Of a stretch of 64,000 nt of DNA, positions 56,567 through 64,000 are shown in pieces. The notes under the pieces were generated by a model. That model searched no databases. It was not told the origin of the DNA and worked only from the letters and a program-made list of their open reading frames with translations. A program made the translations under genes and the position numbers. This DNA is from Chryseobacterium culicis. Lineage in GTDB: Bacteria; Bacteroidota; Bacteroidia; Flavobacteriales; Weeksellaceae. Position 1 is the stretch's first letter; each line of letters opens with the position of its first letter. Where the stretch lies: positions 372,001 through 436,000 of the forward strand of contig NZ_FNWQ01000001.1 of assembly GCF_900108365.1 (NCBI RefSeq), given 5' to 3'.

Positions 56567-56908
56567 TTATTTTACGATTTCTGCCTCAATAATTTGGGCT
56601 CCTCTGTATTTTTGTTCGGCTTCCCACAATAAAAACTTGTCTACCTCTTTGATAAGTTTTGGAATGGTAAGGGACAAAACTGCAAGGTCATCCATTACTC
56701 CCAATACCGGTATCACAAATTCAGGAAGCAGGTCAATAGGAGAGAGCACATATAAAATTCCCAGCAAAGGAAGAATAATGTCTATGGATTTCATTGGATA
56801 AATTCCTTTTCTCCACATTTTGACCATTCTGAAAATATCAGGGATCTTTTTGATAAATCCCTTATGATTGATGGCTTCTTTTGCAAGACTTAATTTTGAA
56901 TATTTCAT
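56567..56908 (-). CDS. YkvA (DUF1232) family membrane protein
   Basis: This 113-residue protein has the DUF1232 signature LPLLGILYVLSPIDLLPEFV (about residues 44-63), with the conserved SPIDLLPE, then GVMDDLAVL. One or two membrane segments are likely. The function is unknown; the family is linked to membrane and cell-envelope phenotypes. It is a single gene with its own terminator. Confidence 0.93.
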   Translation of the reverse strand: MKYSKLSLAKEAINHKGFIKKIPDIFRMVKMWRKGIYPMKSIDIILPLLGILYVLSPIDLLPEFVIPVLGVMDDLAVLSLTIPKLIKEVDKFLLWEAEQKYRGAQIIEAEIVK

Positions 56909-56991
56909 TTTGTGTTTGGATTTAATAAACTTTTCAACGTTATAAAATTCGCAAATCCTGTACCAACAAATTATAAAATTTAGTTAAAATA

Positions 56992-57531
56992 TTATTTGAT
57001 AATATTATCAATAAATTGGTGCACAGTCTCTGTGTTCCAGTCTTTTGTAGCATCTTCTTTTATGAGGATTCTTCCGTGCTTATCCAGAAGGAAAGTGGTT
57101 GGGAATACCTTTGGAAGAATCTTTTCAGAGATTGGACTTTGCGCAATATATACGGGAACAGTATAGTTATTTTCTTTCAGAAATTTTCTTACATCCTCTT
57201 CTTTATCATTCATCGCAATCAGTACAAAATCCACATGATCTTTTCTCGTATCATACAGTTTCTGTATAGAGGGCCATTCTTTCCTGCAGGGCGGGCACCA
57301 TGTTCCCCAGAAATTAAGGAAAATGCCTTTGTCCTTAAAATTTTTAAGATTGGTGCTCGGTGCGTTAATACCTTTAAGTTCTATATCATAATCCTCTTCA
57401 CTGATGTGAACTGCATTTTCAATGGTAGCTACCGGAAAGAATGTATCTTTCAGGAAATTTCTTATTCCCGGTACAAAGGCAACAATACCAATGATGGCGA
57501 TAATTACAATATAAATGATACCTTTTTTCAT
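56992..57531 (-). CDS. TlpA-like membrane-anchored thioredoxin
   Basis: This 179-residue thioredoxin-fold protein has one N-terminal membrane helix (about 3-19) and a periplasmic TlpA/ResA-type domain. The active site is GTWCPPCRKEW (two Cys, about residue 78) and the cis-Pro loop is VFPTTFLLDKHGRI. It probably reduces periplasmic disulphides, for example in cytochrome maturation. It lies 10 nt after the stop of the second thioredoxin-fold gene, in the same direction, so they are likely co-transcribed. Confidence 0.96.
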   Translation of the reverse strand: MKKGIIYIVIIAIIGIVAFVPGIRNFLKDTFFPVATIENAVHISEEDYDIELKGINAPSTNLKNFKDKGIFLNFWGTWCPPCRKEWPSIQKLYDTRKDHVDFVLIAMNDKEEDVRKFLKENNYTVPVYIAQSPISEKILPKVFPTTFLLDKHGRILIKEDATKDWNTETVHQFIDNIIK

Positions 57532-57540
57532 ATCTCTTTT

Positions 57541-58110
57541 TTATAGAAGATCCAAAATTTCCTGAACAGCGTCTTTTCCTCTGTTTTTAGCATAGTATAC
57601 CTGCAGATCATTATAGAAGCTTTCTTTTGGATAAGCTTCAGGATCAGCTTTATATTTCATCAGGAGCTCATATCCGTATTTCGGACGTGGTCCCCAGGAA
57701 TTTTTTACATTAAGATCTTTATCCAGGATAATGACTTTTGGAATAGATTCCGTTCCATTGGTCAAAAACTGATTAATCAGACTTTTATCACTGTCTCTCA
57801 GGAAAACCCGTACTTCATTATGTCCTTCAAAAAATCTAAAAAGAGCAGGGACTGTTGCGCTTGCATCTCCGCACCATGCCTCAGAAATAATTAAAATCTT
57901 CCCGTCAAAGTTTTTGGCGGCAAGCTCTTTCAGCTGATCTTCATCCGGAACGTATTTCTTTACTGTTCGGTCCATTCTCTGAAGACCCAGTTCGTAATAT
58001 TGTTTATAGTCAATTTCCTGTTGGCTGGCAGGATTTTCTAATCTTTCTTTTGCAATCTGAAGATACTCTTCAAAGGAAATTCCTTTATCCCAGTAATTTT
58101 TCATTACCAA
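57541..58110 (-). CDS. Thioredoxin-family protein with WCGD active site
   Basis: This 189-residue protein has a thioredoxin fold with the active site SEAWCGDASATVP (about residues 80-92), where the second Cys of CxxC is missing. The start MVMKNYWDKGISFEEYLQIA is typical of the flavobacterial family that includes monothiol or Trx-like proteins of unknown function. IPKVIILDKDL is the cis-Pro region. The start at 58110 is supported by the A-rich leader, although MKNYWD at 58104 is an alternative. Its partner downstream is a dithiol TlpA protein. Confidence 0.92.
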   Translation of the reverse strand: MVMKNYWDKGISFEEYLQIAKERLENPASQQEIDYKQYYELGLQRMDRTVKKYVPDEDQLKELAAKNFDGKILIISEAWCGDASATVPALFRFFEGHNEVRVFLRDSDKSLINQFLTNGTESIPKVIILDKDLNVKNSWGPRPKYGYELLMKYKADPEAYPKESFYNDLQVYYAKNRGKDAVQEILDLL

Positions 58111-58121
58111 AAATATTTATG

Positions 58122-59192
58122 TTAAAAATTATTGATGTTTCTTGTTTTATTGATCAAAAACAGATCTGCCAGCACAAATGCAGCAAGGCTTTCCACTACA
58201 GGAACTGCTCTTGGAACAACGCACGGATCATGACGTCCTTTTCCTTCTACAATCACAGGGTTTCCGTCTTTGTCAATACTGTCCTGAGGTCTCAGAATTG
58301 TTGCTACAGGTTTGAAAGCTACGCGGAAATAGATATCCATTCCGTTAGAAATTCCTCCCTGTATTCCGCCTGAAAGATTGGATTTTGTGGTGAAATCTGT
58401 ATTGAAGGCATCGTTATGCTCTTTTCCTGTCATTTTAGCTCCACAGAAACCGCTTCCATATTCAAAACCTTTGCAGGCATTAATATTGAGCATGGCTTTT
58501 GCCAGCTCAGCCTGAAGTTTTGAAAAGATAGGCTCACCAATTCCTACAGGAACATTTTTAATTACACAGGTGATGGTTCCTCCAATGGTGTTTCCTTCTT
58601 TTTTGATCTCTTTGATCCTCGCAATCATCTTTTCTGCCGTTTCTGCATCCGGACAGCGAACGTCATTGCTTTCCGTTTGAGAAAAATCTAAAGCCTGATA
58701 AGGCTTTTCGCAGAAGATATCACCTACGGAAGAAACGTAAGCGTTAATTTCAATGTTGGGTAAAAGCTGTTTGGCCAGCGCGCCGGCCACTACCCAGTTC
58801 ATTGTTTCTCTTGCAGAAGATTTTCCGCCGCCACGGTGATCCCTGAAACCAAATTTCTGGTCATAGGTGAAATCTGCATGGCTTGGGCGATAAGCCCCGG
58901 CAATATGATCATAATCTTTCGATTTCTGATTTTCGTTTTCAATAATAAAGCCAATTGGGGTACCTGTTGTTTTTCCATCAAAGATTCCGGAAAGAAACTT
59001 TACCGTGTCGCTTTCTTTTCTCTGTGTAACAATTGCTGACTGGCCGGGTTTTCTTCGGTTCAGCTCATACTGAACTTTATCGAGATCTACCGCTAAACCT
59101 GCCGGAAAATTATTGATGATACCGCCATAAGCCACTCCGTGACTTTCTCCAAATGTTGTAAGACTAAGAAGATTACCTAATGTGTTGAACAT
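58122..59192 (-). CDS. aroC: Chorismate synthase
   Basis: The enzyme makes chorismate from EPSP with reduced FMN and is the last step of the shikimate pathway. The 356-residue length is standard. Motifs are [12 protein letters not shown] (about residues 12-23), [14 protein letters not shown] (about 101-114) and [14 protein letters not shown] (about 118-131), which holds the phosphate-binding residues. The final block [16 protein letters not shown] is intact. A TAATTTTG -7 box (59197-59204) ends 4 nt before the ATG, suggesting leaderless translation. The stop is 11 nt upstream of the thioredoxin-family gene, so an operon is likely. Confidence 0.99.
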   Translation of the reverse strand: MFNTLGNLLSLTTFGESHGVAYGGIINNFPAGLAVDLDKVQYELNRRKPGQSAIVTQRKESDTVKFLSGIFDGKTTGTPIGFIIENENQKSKDYDHIAGAYRPSHADFTYDQKFGFRDHRGGGKSSARETMNWVVAGALAKQLLPNIEINAYVSSVGDIFCEKPYQALDFSQTESNDVRCPDAETAEKMIARIKEIKKEGNTIGGTITCVIKNVPVGIGEPIFSKLQAELAKAMLNINACKGFEYGSGFCGAKMTGKEHNDAFNTDFTTKSNLSGGIQGGISNGMDIYFRVAFKPVATILRPQDSIDKDGNPVIVEGKGRHDPCVVPRAVPVVESLAAFVLADLFLINKTRNINNF

Positions 59193-59196
59193 AGTA

Positions 59197-59204
59197 CAAA
59201 ATTA
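59197..59204 (-). promoter_or_regulatory. aroC -7 box (TAATTTTG), 4 nt before the ATG
   Basis: A perfect TAnnTTTG on the minus strand directly next to the ATG at 59192. The transcription start would fall at or near the initiation codon. Confidence 0.55.
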
Positions 59205-59242
59205 CCTTTTTTTCTTCAGATAATAAAGTTTGTGGATTTGTT

Positions 59243-60877
59243 CTATTTATCAGTGTCTTTGATTGTATTGATAACCTTTTGGGCTTCTTTTTTTTCTTCA
59301 GGAGTCATTTTTCTCGGGATAAACCCTTTTCTGATGTCATTTTTGTCTGAAAGCTGCGGGAAAATTCCTGCCTTCATATCCTCAAAAATATAGCTTGGGC
59401 TGATCGCAGGGATCGGAGTATCAAAACTGTAAGGATAACGGTGGGAAACATTAAATTCAAAATTCCCGACCTTAAATGTGTCAAAATGATGATATTCGTA
59501 AGTGGAAGGCTGAAAAATCTGTTTCCTGTCAAAGCCTGTCATAAAGCTTCCTACTCTGAAGCTTGGAATGTATCTCTGGAGTGATTCCGGAAAGGATAAT
59601 ATGGAAATAACCAATAAACTAAGCGCATAAAAGACAATAACGGATTTATTCCTGTCAAAATATTCATGCGTCATCACAAAGAATATGACGAAAAAAACAT
59701 CTGTAAAAAATCTGTACTGTGCGGAAAATACCAGCACTAATATACTTTTAATCAAGATTGAGATACAGATGATTGTGATGAGTTTTTTCTTTTTTATCCA
59801 TGTAAATACAGAGAAAATTATCAGACTCAAAACAAAAAGGATATTGATTTTGGATTTGATGCCTTCCAGAGAAAACCAGTTTTTTATATAATCTGCAGCT
59901 GAAAATTTTTGAATTTCCTCGTAGGTGTACTGCATATCATAAGTTTTCATGAGGGCAAACCGTGATGAAATTTTTAATACTTCCGGATCGGGCTTCCAGG
60001 ATACTCCCAAGTCCCCTATAGCTACGGGAAAAACAGGAAAACCGAATACCCAGATGTTTTTCAAAAAGAACAAAAGGAGAATGATGATTCCTGAAAAAAG
60101 CGGTCTGAAATTATTGTTAAAAACAAATACAGAACTTAAGAACGTCAGTAAAGGCAGCCAGATCATGGTAGGTTTTATCGCAAAAACAAACACTGAAAAT
60201 GCGAAAAGGAGAGCGGTATTTCTGTTTCCGGCTATCATTTCATTTAAAATGATCAAAGAAAAAATAATAACAGGAAGGTCCGGGCTTGGTGATTGTGAAA
60301 ACAGGAGTAATATTGGTAAAAAACATAAATGGAGCCAATTTTTTCTTTCCACACTGTAGAGGCTGTAGATCATAAGAAGCAGGGAGTTGATTCTCAGAAA
60401 CGGATCGGAAAAATTGGAAAATCCTGCCTGAAAAATATGCCAGAGAGACATTTGCCCCAGTGTGAGATCTACATTTGAAATTCCTTTTACCAGCCCATAT
60501 TCTGTAAGCCACTTCAGTGTAGGGATATAATATCCAAAATGATCCAGTATATAAGGATAAAATGAACCCGCAAACAGAATGGTGAGTAGGCATACACTTA
60601 CCAGTAGACCATCTTTTTTCGAAAACGTATAGAATTCATTGTAAAGTTTATTTTTAAAGAAAAAAAATAGTCCCAATACGATACAAGGCGCTTCTACATT
60701 TATATTTAAGGGAGTAAAAAAGGAAATAATGGTCCATACCAAGGTTAGGCCTAAAATTCCGGATACTATTTTTCCGGAGATTCCCTGAAATAAAAATCCC
60801 CAGATGTTTTCCATGATTTTTCCCCAGCCCGCCAGGACTGGAATGATAAAAATGGAAGAAAACAGAATCAATATCAT
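59243..60877 (-). CDS. Polytopic membrane protein (glycosyltransferase-like or O-antigen-related)
   Basis: This 544-residue protein (start at 60877) has about 11-13 hydrophobic helices spread over the first 420 residues, followed by a soluble C-terminal tail (about 440-544) with HRYPYSFDTPIPAISPSYIF and a charged end (KKEAQKVINTIKDTDK). The layout resembles LPS O-antigen polymerase or GT-C-type glycosyltransferases, but no catalytic motif is recognised. The TTG at 60904 falls inside the upstream terminator, so I start at the ATG 3 nt beyond its T-run; another ATG is at 60814. A role in surface glycan synthesis is speculative. Confidence 0.75.
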   Translation of the reverse strand: MILILFSSIFIIPVLAGWGKIMENIWGFLFQGISGKIVSGILGLTLVWTIISFFTPLNINVEAPCIVLGLFFFFKNKLYNEFYTFSKKDGLLVSVCLLTILFAGSFYPYILDHFGYYIPTLKWLTEYGLVKGISNVDLTLGQMSLWHIFQAGFSNFSDPFLRINSLLLMIYSLYSVERKNWLHLCFLPILLLFSQSPSPDLPVIIFSLIILNEMIAGNRNTALLFAFSVFVFAIKPTMIWLPLLTFLSSVFVFNNNFRPLFSGIIILLLFFLKNIWVFGFPVFPVAIGDLGVSWKPDPEVLKISSRFALMKTYDMQYTYEEIQKFSAADYIKNWFSLEGIKSKINILFVLSLIIFSVFTWIKKKKLITIICISILIKSILVLVFSAQYRFFTDVFFVIFFVMTHEYFDRNKSVIVFYALSLLVISILSFPESLQRYIPSFRVGSFMTGFDRKQIFQPSTYEYHHFDTFKVGNFEFNVSHRYPYSFDTPIPAISPSYIFEDMKAGIFPQLSDKNDIRKGFIPRKMTPEEKKEAQKVINTIKDTDK

Positions 60878-60881
60878 AAAA

Positions 60882-60909
60882 AAAGATTGCTTAAAAGTAA
60901 GCAATCTTT
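60882..60909 (-). terminator. Terminator between lipoprotein and membrane-protein genes
   Basis: On the minus strand AAAGATTGCTTA and TAAGCAATCTTT form a 12-bp stem around a CTTT loop, followed by TTTTT and then the ATG of the membrane-protein gene at 60877. It ends the glycine-zipper gene transcript. Confidence 0.85.
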
Positions 60910-60933
60910 ATATTTTATCCTTAAAAATATTTA

Positions 60934-61488
60934 TTAACGGGGTTGTACTCTTCCGTCTTTTCTATCCTGTGATCTACCGATGGTATATCCTGTAGCTCCT
61001 CCTACAACACCACCGATTACAGCTCCTAATCCTCTGTTTTTCTTAGCGATAAGGGCTCCGGCAGCTGCTCCACCTACCGTACCAATAACGGTTCCTTTGG
61101 CGGCTTTACTCCAGCCTTTTTTCTGGGTAGTTCCCTGAGAGGTGCCGCTTCCGTTGTTCGCATAACTTCCGTTGCTGCTTCCTCCGGAGTTAGAGTTTGA
61201 GCTTCTGTCTCTATATACTGTTCTTGTTTCTCTGATTACTCTTGGTCTTGAATTATTTTCAGCAGCAATTCTTGCTTTTTTGCTTTCTGATATGCTGTCT
61301 GCTTTTTTCTGAGCTTCGTAGACCATTTTTTCTTTTTCAATAGCCAGCTTTTGTTTTTCTATTTCAAGTTGTCTGGCCTGAAATTCAAGCTTCTGTGCTT
61401 CCAGTGATTTTTCTGCAACGCTGTCATCTTTCTTGCAGGCCGTCAGTAAAAAGACGGATAAAAAACCTGCTAATACTATCTTTCTCAT
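60934..61488 (-). CDS. Glycine-zipper lipoprotein (YMGG-like)
   Basis: This 184-residue lipoprotein has the lipobox LLTACKKDD (Cys about 18). Residues of about 30-70 form a charged coiled coil (KLEFQARQLEIEKQKLAIEK), followed by a Ser/Asn-rich linker. A glycine zipper lies at about 130-175 (GTVGGAAAGALIAKKNRGLG, then GAVIGGVVGGATGY), typical of the YMGG/17-kDa surface-antigen family. The ending RSQDRKDGRVQPR is basic. It is likely an outer-membrane or periplasmic structural lipoprotein with unknown role. Confidence 0.9.
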   Translation of the reverse strand: MRKIVLAGFLSVFLLTACKKDDSVAEKSLEAQKLEFQARQLEIEKQKLAIEKEKMVYEAQKKADSISESKKARIAAENNSRPRVIRETRTVYRDRSSNSNSGGSSNGSYANNGSGTSQGTTQKKGWSKAAKGTVIGTVGGAAAGALIAKKNRGLGAVIGGVVGGATGYTIGRSQDRKDGRVQPR

Positions 61489-61732
61489 AATTCAAATTTT
61501 AATACGATAAAGTCAAAACGACTTTTATTTTAATTGTATTTTCAATTATGAAGCCAAATTTTAGTTAATAAGTGTTAAAAATGTTCGAGAAAAAGAAATT
61601 ATTTTTTTTAAAAAGTTAGTTTTTATTTTGCTGGTGCGGGTTCAGGGCCTCTTTGTAAATTTAAATTCATTGACTGTTTTTATTGAATTCATATAAGTTG
61701 ATTATTTTTGAACTACCAAATTACTTTTTAAT

Positions 61733-62173
61733 ATGAAAAAATCAATTTTTACAGTATCAGCATTAATTGGATTGCTGACTGTTACCATGTCGTTTTCCTC
61801 ACCGGAATTAGCAGAACATAAAAAAAACGGATCAGAAATATCTGATAACACCCCTAAAAATCAGACTTTTAAGATCCGGTACGGACTTCTTTCAAAAAGC
61901 GGAACAAAAATTCTTTCAGGGAATTATGATGTTGGAAGCTTTGTTGCGGAGAATATGGCAACCGGAGAAGTATATGATACTTATTATAGTGGCGGCTTTC
62001 AGTCGGTTCCGCAATATTATGATGGTCTTCCTGCCGGTACTTATACCTTTTCTGCCATGCAGGGGCAGGGCGGCTGGGTTGGTTATGGAACGGTAGTTGC
62101 TACAGTTTCGGACGCATTGGTAGATTCTGACGGGTATATTACAGTATACATTCCGATCATCTGGGAGGAGTAG
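61733..62173 (+). CDS. Small secreted protein of unknown function, 146 aa
   Basis: A signal peptide is likely (MKKSIFTVSALIGLLTVTMSFSS). The mature part is about 120 residues with Gly/Tyr-rich beta content: KIRYGLLSKSGTKILSGNYD, then YYDGLPAGTYTFSAMQGQGG. It ends IPIIWEE. I do not recognise the family; a single immunoglobulin-like or fimbrial-type domain is possible. It is monocistronic. Confidence 0.85.
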   Translation: MKKSIFTVSALIGLLTVTMSFSSPELAEHKKNGSEISDNTPKNQTFKIRYGLLSKSGTKILSGNYDVGSFVAENMATGEVYDTYYSGGFQSVPQYYDGLPAGTYTFSAMQGQGGWVGYGTVVATVSDALVDSDGYITVYIPIIWEE

Positions 62174-62444
62174 AAGCTGTGAAGCAAAATATTTAGCTGC
62201 ATGCCCTAACGAGGAAAGGAGATTCTATCTGTGAAAACTGATGATTTTCTAGGATCTATGTTTTACGCAGAGATGAAAATATTTTAAAATCATTTACGAT
62301 TAAATCTTCAGGATGCATTTTGGCTCTTATGTAAAGTACTCATTCTTCAGTTCCACTAAGGGATTTATTTTTCTATAGAAGGATATAGTGAATAAACTGT
62401 GCAGAATGACTCTACAATATTCTGTTTGGATTTTTCTAAATAGA

Positions 62445-62494
62445 TTTTTTTCATCATTTGTGTTTTTTTAGGCCTCCCGAGGGAGGCCTTTTCA
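62445..62494 (+). repeat. First copy of the TTTTTTTCATCATTTGTG-hairpin block
   Basis: TTTTTTTCATCATTTGTG is followed by a T-run and the hairpin AGGCCTCCCGAGGGAGGCCT with TTTTC after it. The first 34 nt match the second copy (63811-63843) at 33 positions. It could be the 3' end of a small RNA on the plus strand. Confidence 0.6.
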
Positions 62495-62591
62495 TTGTAG
62501 ACAGATTTTTATCCGGATTTATGAGTTTGCTCATATTGACTCTGTATAGGAGATCGTATATTTGAGTAAACATTTCCATTCCATATCTATC

Positions 62592-62621
62592 AAAAAGACT
62601 CCTCATTTCGAGAAGTCTTTT
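62592..62621 (-). terminator. Glycosyltransferase terminator
   Basis: On the minus strand AAAAGACTTCTC and GAGGAGTCTTTTT form the stem around a short loop, followed by a T-run, just after the stop. Confidence 0.8.
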
Positions 62622-62623
62622 GC

Positions 62624-63457
62624 TTATATATTATCTAATGTGACTTTTATTTTGCTGATTATGCGGTGCATCCTGTTAGTCTGATAAGTAAGGAGCTCAA
62701 AAATTTCCTGTGAGCTGGTGAAAATTTCAGGAACGGTTTTATTGTTGATAGATTTAAGTCCCCGTCTCTTCATCGTCTCATGTATTATTCTGGCAAAAGA
62801 ATCTTTTGCGCTTTGTTTTGCCTGGTCCTGGGAAATTCCATGGGAGTGAATTCTATATAAATATAGAGGTTCCTTGAGGTGTTTTACCTCTCCCTGTTCC
62901 AGGATTTTCAGGTACAGATCCTGATCAACTGCATTTTTCAGATAAGGATTAATTCCTCTGGTTCTTAAATAGGTTTCCCTTGTAAATGCGAAAAAGTGGG
63001 CAACCTGAATAGGATAATTGAAAAAATAACGGTTATTATAGATTTGCTTGGTGCCGGCATATGTACTTACCGGATTGAGATTTTCATCACAAAGCTTCAT
63101 TTGGGAATAGACCGCTGCAAGATCTTTTTTATGTATAAATTCCTCAGCGGTTTTTTCAAGCGCTTCAGGATATAAGGCATCATCAGGGTCCAGATAAGCG
63201 CACAAATCTCCCTGAGCATATTGCATGCACGCTGCTTTTGTAAATCCGCATCCTTGATTTGTGTCATTTTGGTAGAGCTTGAAACGGTAATCATTTTTGA
63301 TCAGAGATTCTATAATCTCTACTGAATTATCGGTAGAAGCATCATCAATAATAACCGCCTCCCAGTTTCTGTAGGTTTGATTGATTAATGAATGACAGCA
63401 TTCTTTAAAATACTTTCCATTATTATAGTTGGCTATAAGTATAGAAAATTTTATCAC
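62624..63457 (-). CDS. Family 2 glycosyltransferase
   Basis: This 277-residue GT-A fold enzyme transfers sugar from a nucleotide donor. SILIANYNNGKYFKECCHSL (about 5-24) and AVIIDDASTDNSVEII (about 34-49) form the donor pocket, and CAYLDPDDALYPEALEK (about 85-101) holds the DxD-like motif. A C-terminal helical part (about 220-277) follows. Acceptor and product are unknown; a surface polysaccharide is likely. Nearly identical blocks flank it on both sides. Confidence 0.94.
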   Translation of the reverse strand: MIKFSILIANYNNGKYFKECCHSLINQTYRNWEAVIIDDASTDNSVEIIESLIKNDYRFKLYQNDTNQGCGFTKAACMQYAQGDLCAYLDPDDALYPEALEKTAEEFIHKKDLAAVYSQMKLCDENLNPVSTYAGTKQIYNNRYFFNYPIQVAHFFAFTRETYLRTRGINPYLKNAVDQDLYLKILEQGEVKHLKEPLYLYRIHSHGISQDQAKQSAKDSFARIIHETMKRRGLKSINNKTVPEIFTSSQEIFELLTYQTNRMHRIISKIKVTLDNI

Positions 63458-63875
63458 TTTATTTTGAATTAATTACATAAAATTATTAAAAAATAAAACC
63501 AGAAAATATAACCTGGATCATAGTGTATTTATTATTTTTTTTATATATTAAAAACATTATGAATGTAATCTATGTATCAAATATTGTTTATTATTAGTTA
63601 TATTTTATTGTAAGTGATAATGATATGGTTAATCAGCATTTTGGAGTGCTTGTATTATCTCTTTTTGAGAAAAGCGCACTGTGAGAGGAAAAATTTCTTA
63701 TTTAAAAGAAATAATAATTTTATGACTGTGCTCATAAAAAAATAACAAAAAGTGATATATCTTTGTTGTTAGAATTAATAGATAAATAATTTTTATCTAT
63801 GAAATAAAATTTTTTTTCATCATTTGTGTTTTTTGAGGCCTCCATTCCTGGAGGCTTTTTTTAATTTTCAAAATC
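63458..63875. other. AT-rich intergenic region with possible small RNA gene
   Basis: Very AT-rich. It contains a TATCTTTG -7 box at about 63754-63763, a small hairpin from TAGATAAATAATTTTTATCTA (about 63780-63800), and the second copy of the repeated block ending in a hairpin (63811-63862). The rest shows no gene-like frame. Confidence 0.5.
63765..63863 (+). ncRNA. Possible small RNA (about 100 nt) ending in the repeated block
   Basis: A TATCTTTG -7-like box precedes this segment. It has an internal AT stem, the conserved TTTTTTTCATCATTTGTG segment and the GGCCTCCATTCCTGGAGGC terminator hairpin with a T-run. It is a small RNA only by structure; there is no family match. The conserved 3' half recurs at 62445-62494. 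Confidence 0.35.
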
Positions 63876-64000
63876 TTAATGGTCAAACAGTATTCTTCCG
63901 TCAAATGGTTGATCCCAAATGATGAATATTTTATCATCAGATCTACGCAAAGGGGTCTGTAAGGTTTCATAAATTCCCTTTTTGGTTAATCTTTCAACAA
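63876..64000 (-). CDS. C-terminal end of an unknown protein (cut by window edge)
   Basis: A minus-strand frame is open from the right edge to a TAA at 63876-63878, giving about 40 residues with the tail SDDKIFIIWDQPFDGRILFDH. It has normal composition but no recognisable domain. The 5' part lies outside the window. Confidence 0.7.
   Translation of the reverse strand, partial: VERLTKKGIYETLQTPLRRSDDKIFIIWDQPFDGRILFDH

Larger units (their letters stand above)
62174..62623. other. Intergenic region with a repeated terminator-like block
   Basis: This 450-bp stretch between the secreted protein and the glycosyltransferase holds one copy of a 34-nt block (62445-62477) shared with 63811-63843, a hairpin terminator (62470-62494) and the glycosyltransferase terminator (62592-62621). 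A 30-codon minus-strand frame (62365-62457) overlaps the block but is weakly supported. Confidence 0.6.

Noticed and set aside
62365..62457. 30-codon minus-strand frame starting MMKKIYLEK
   Set aside because: The second copy of the block gives only eight codons before a stop, so coding is not conserved. The T-runs fit plus-strand transcription better.

Overview
The window looks like chromosomal DNA of a Flavobacteriia member, most likely Chryseobacterium or a close Weeksellaceae relative. Supporting signs are low GC, A-rich translation starts with no clear Shine-Dalgarno sequence, many Bacteroidota-type -7 promoter boxes (TAnnTTTG), two secreted proteins with type IX secretion C-terminal domains, a class II HMG-CoA reductase, and protein sequences typical of the genus. 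It is mainly a housekeeping backbone. I saw no rRNA, tRNA, CRISPR array, transposase or phage genes.

Layout. 0-15 kb: htpG (cut by the left edge), an S9 peptidase, an unknown cytoplasmic protein, recA, an MpaB/DUF2236 protein with a LuxR regulator, an AT-rich coiled-coil protein, gap-pfkA, a DUF4846-like lipoprotein and an HxlR regulator. 15-18.4 kb: a HEAT-repeat protein, then an intergenic region with three identical 15-nt repeats each holding a perfect DnaA box (candidate oriC), then a paired TIGR03915-like protein and radical-SAM DNA-modification/repair protein. 18.4-23.7 kb: a plus-strand run of HMG-CoA reductase, a 55-aa membrane protein, a DUF3298-like protein, DUF423, an esterase and a ClC channel. 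23.7-28.1 kb: a three-gene minus-strand export operon (ABC half-transporter, HlyD, TolC) whose ATPase domain has lost nearly all catalytic motifs except Walker A. 28.6-33 kb: sucC, MscS, 1-Cys peroxiredoxin, a small barrel protein and a PepSY protein. 33-36 kb: a TonB siderophore receptor and a 980-bp intergenic region holding a self-contained gene for a 28-aa hydrophobic/cationic peptide. 36-46.8 kb: Gfo/Idh oxidoreductase, ABC-F ATPase, deoxyribonucleotidase, GH25 lysozyme, NDH-2, trmD, an EEP-fold nuclease, an AsnC regulator, deoC and dusB. 46.9-55 kb: outer-membrane and secreted proteins, including a 1075-aa probable barrel protein, two T9SS cargos and a pseudo-M1-peptidase fused to a barrel. 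55-64 kb: a fused UMP synthase, a YkvA-like protein, two thioredoxin-fold proteins, aroC, a polytopic membrane protein, a glycine-zipper lipoprotein, a small secreted protein, a GT2 glycosyltransferase and the end of an unknown gene.

How genes may work together: gap-pfkA form a glycolytic pair. PepSY and the TonB receptor fit iron acquisition. The ABC-HlyD-TolC set forms a tripartite exporter. The AsnC regulator directly precedes deoC. The best candidates for undescribed biology are the DnaA-box cluster, the 28-aa peptide gene, the degenerate exporter ATPase, a 34-nt block repeated on both sides of the glycosyltransferase with a possible small RNA, and a duplicated promoter-proximal motif shared by two genes at the left end.
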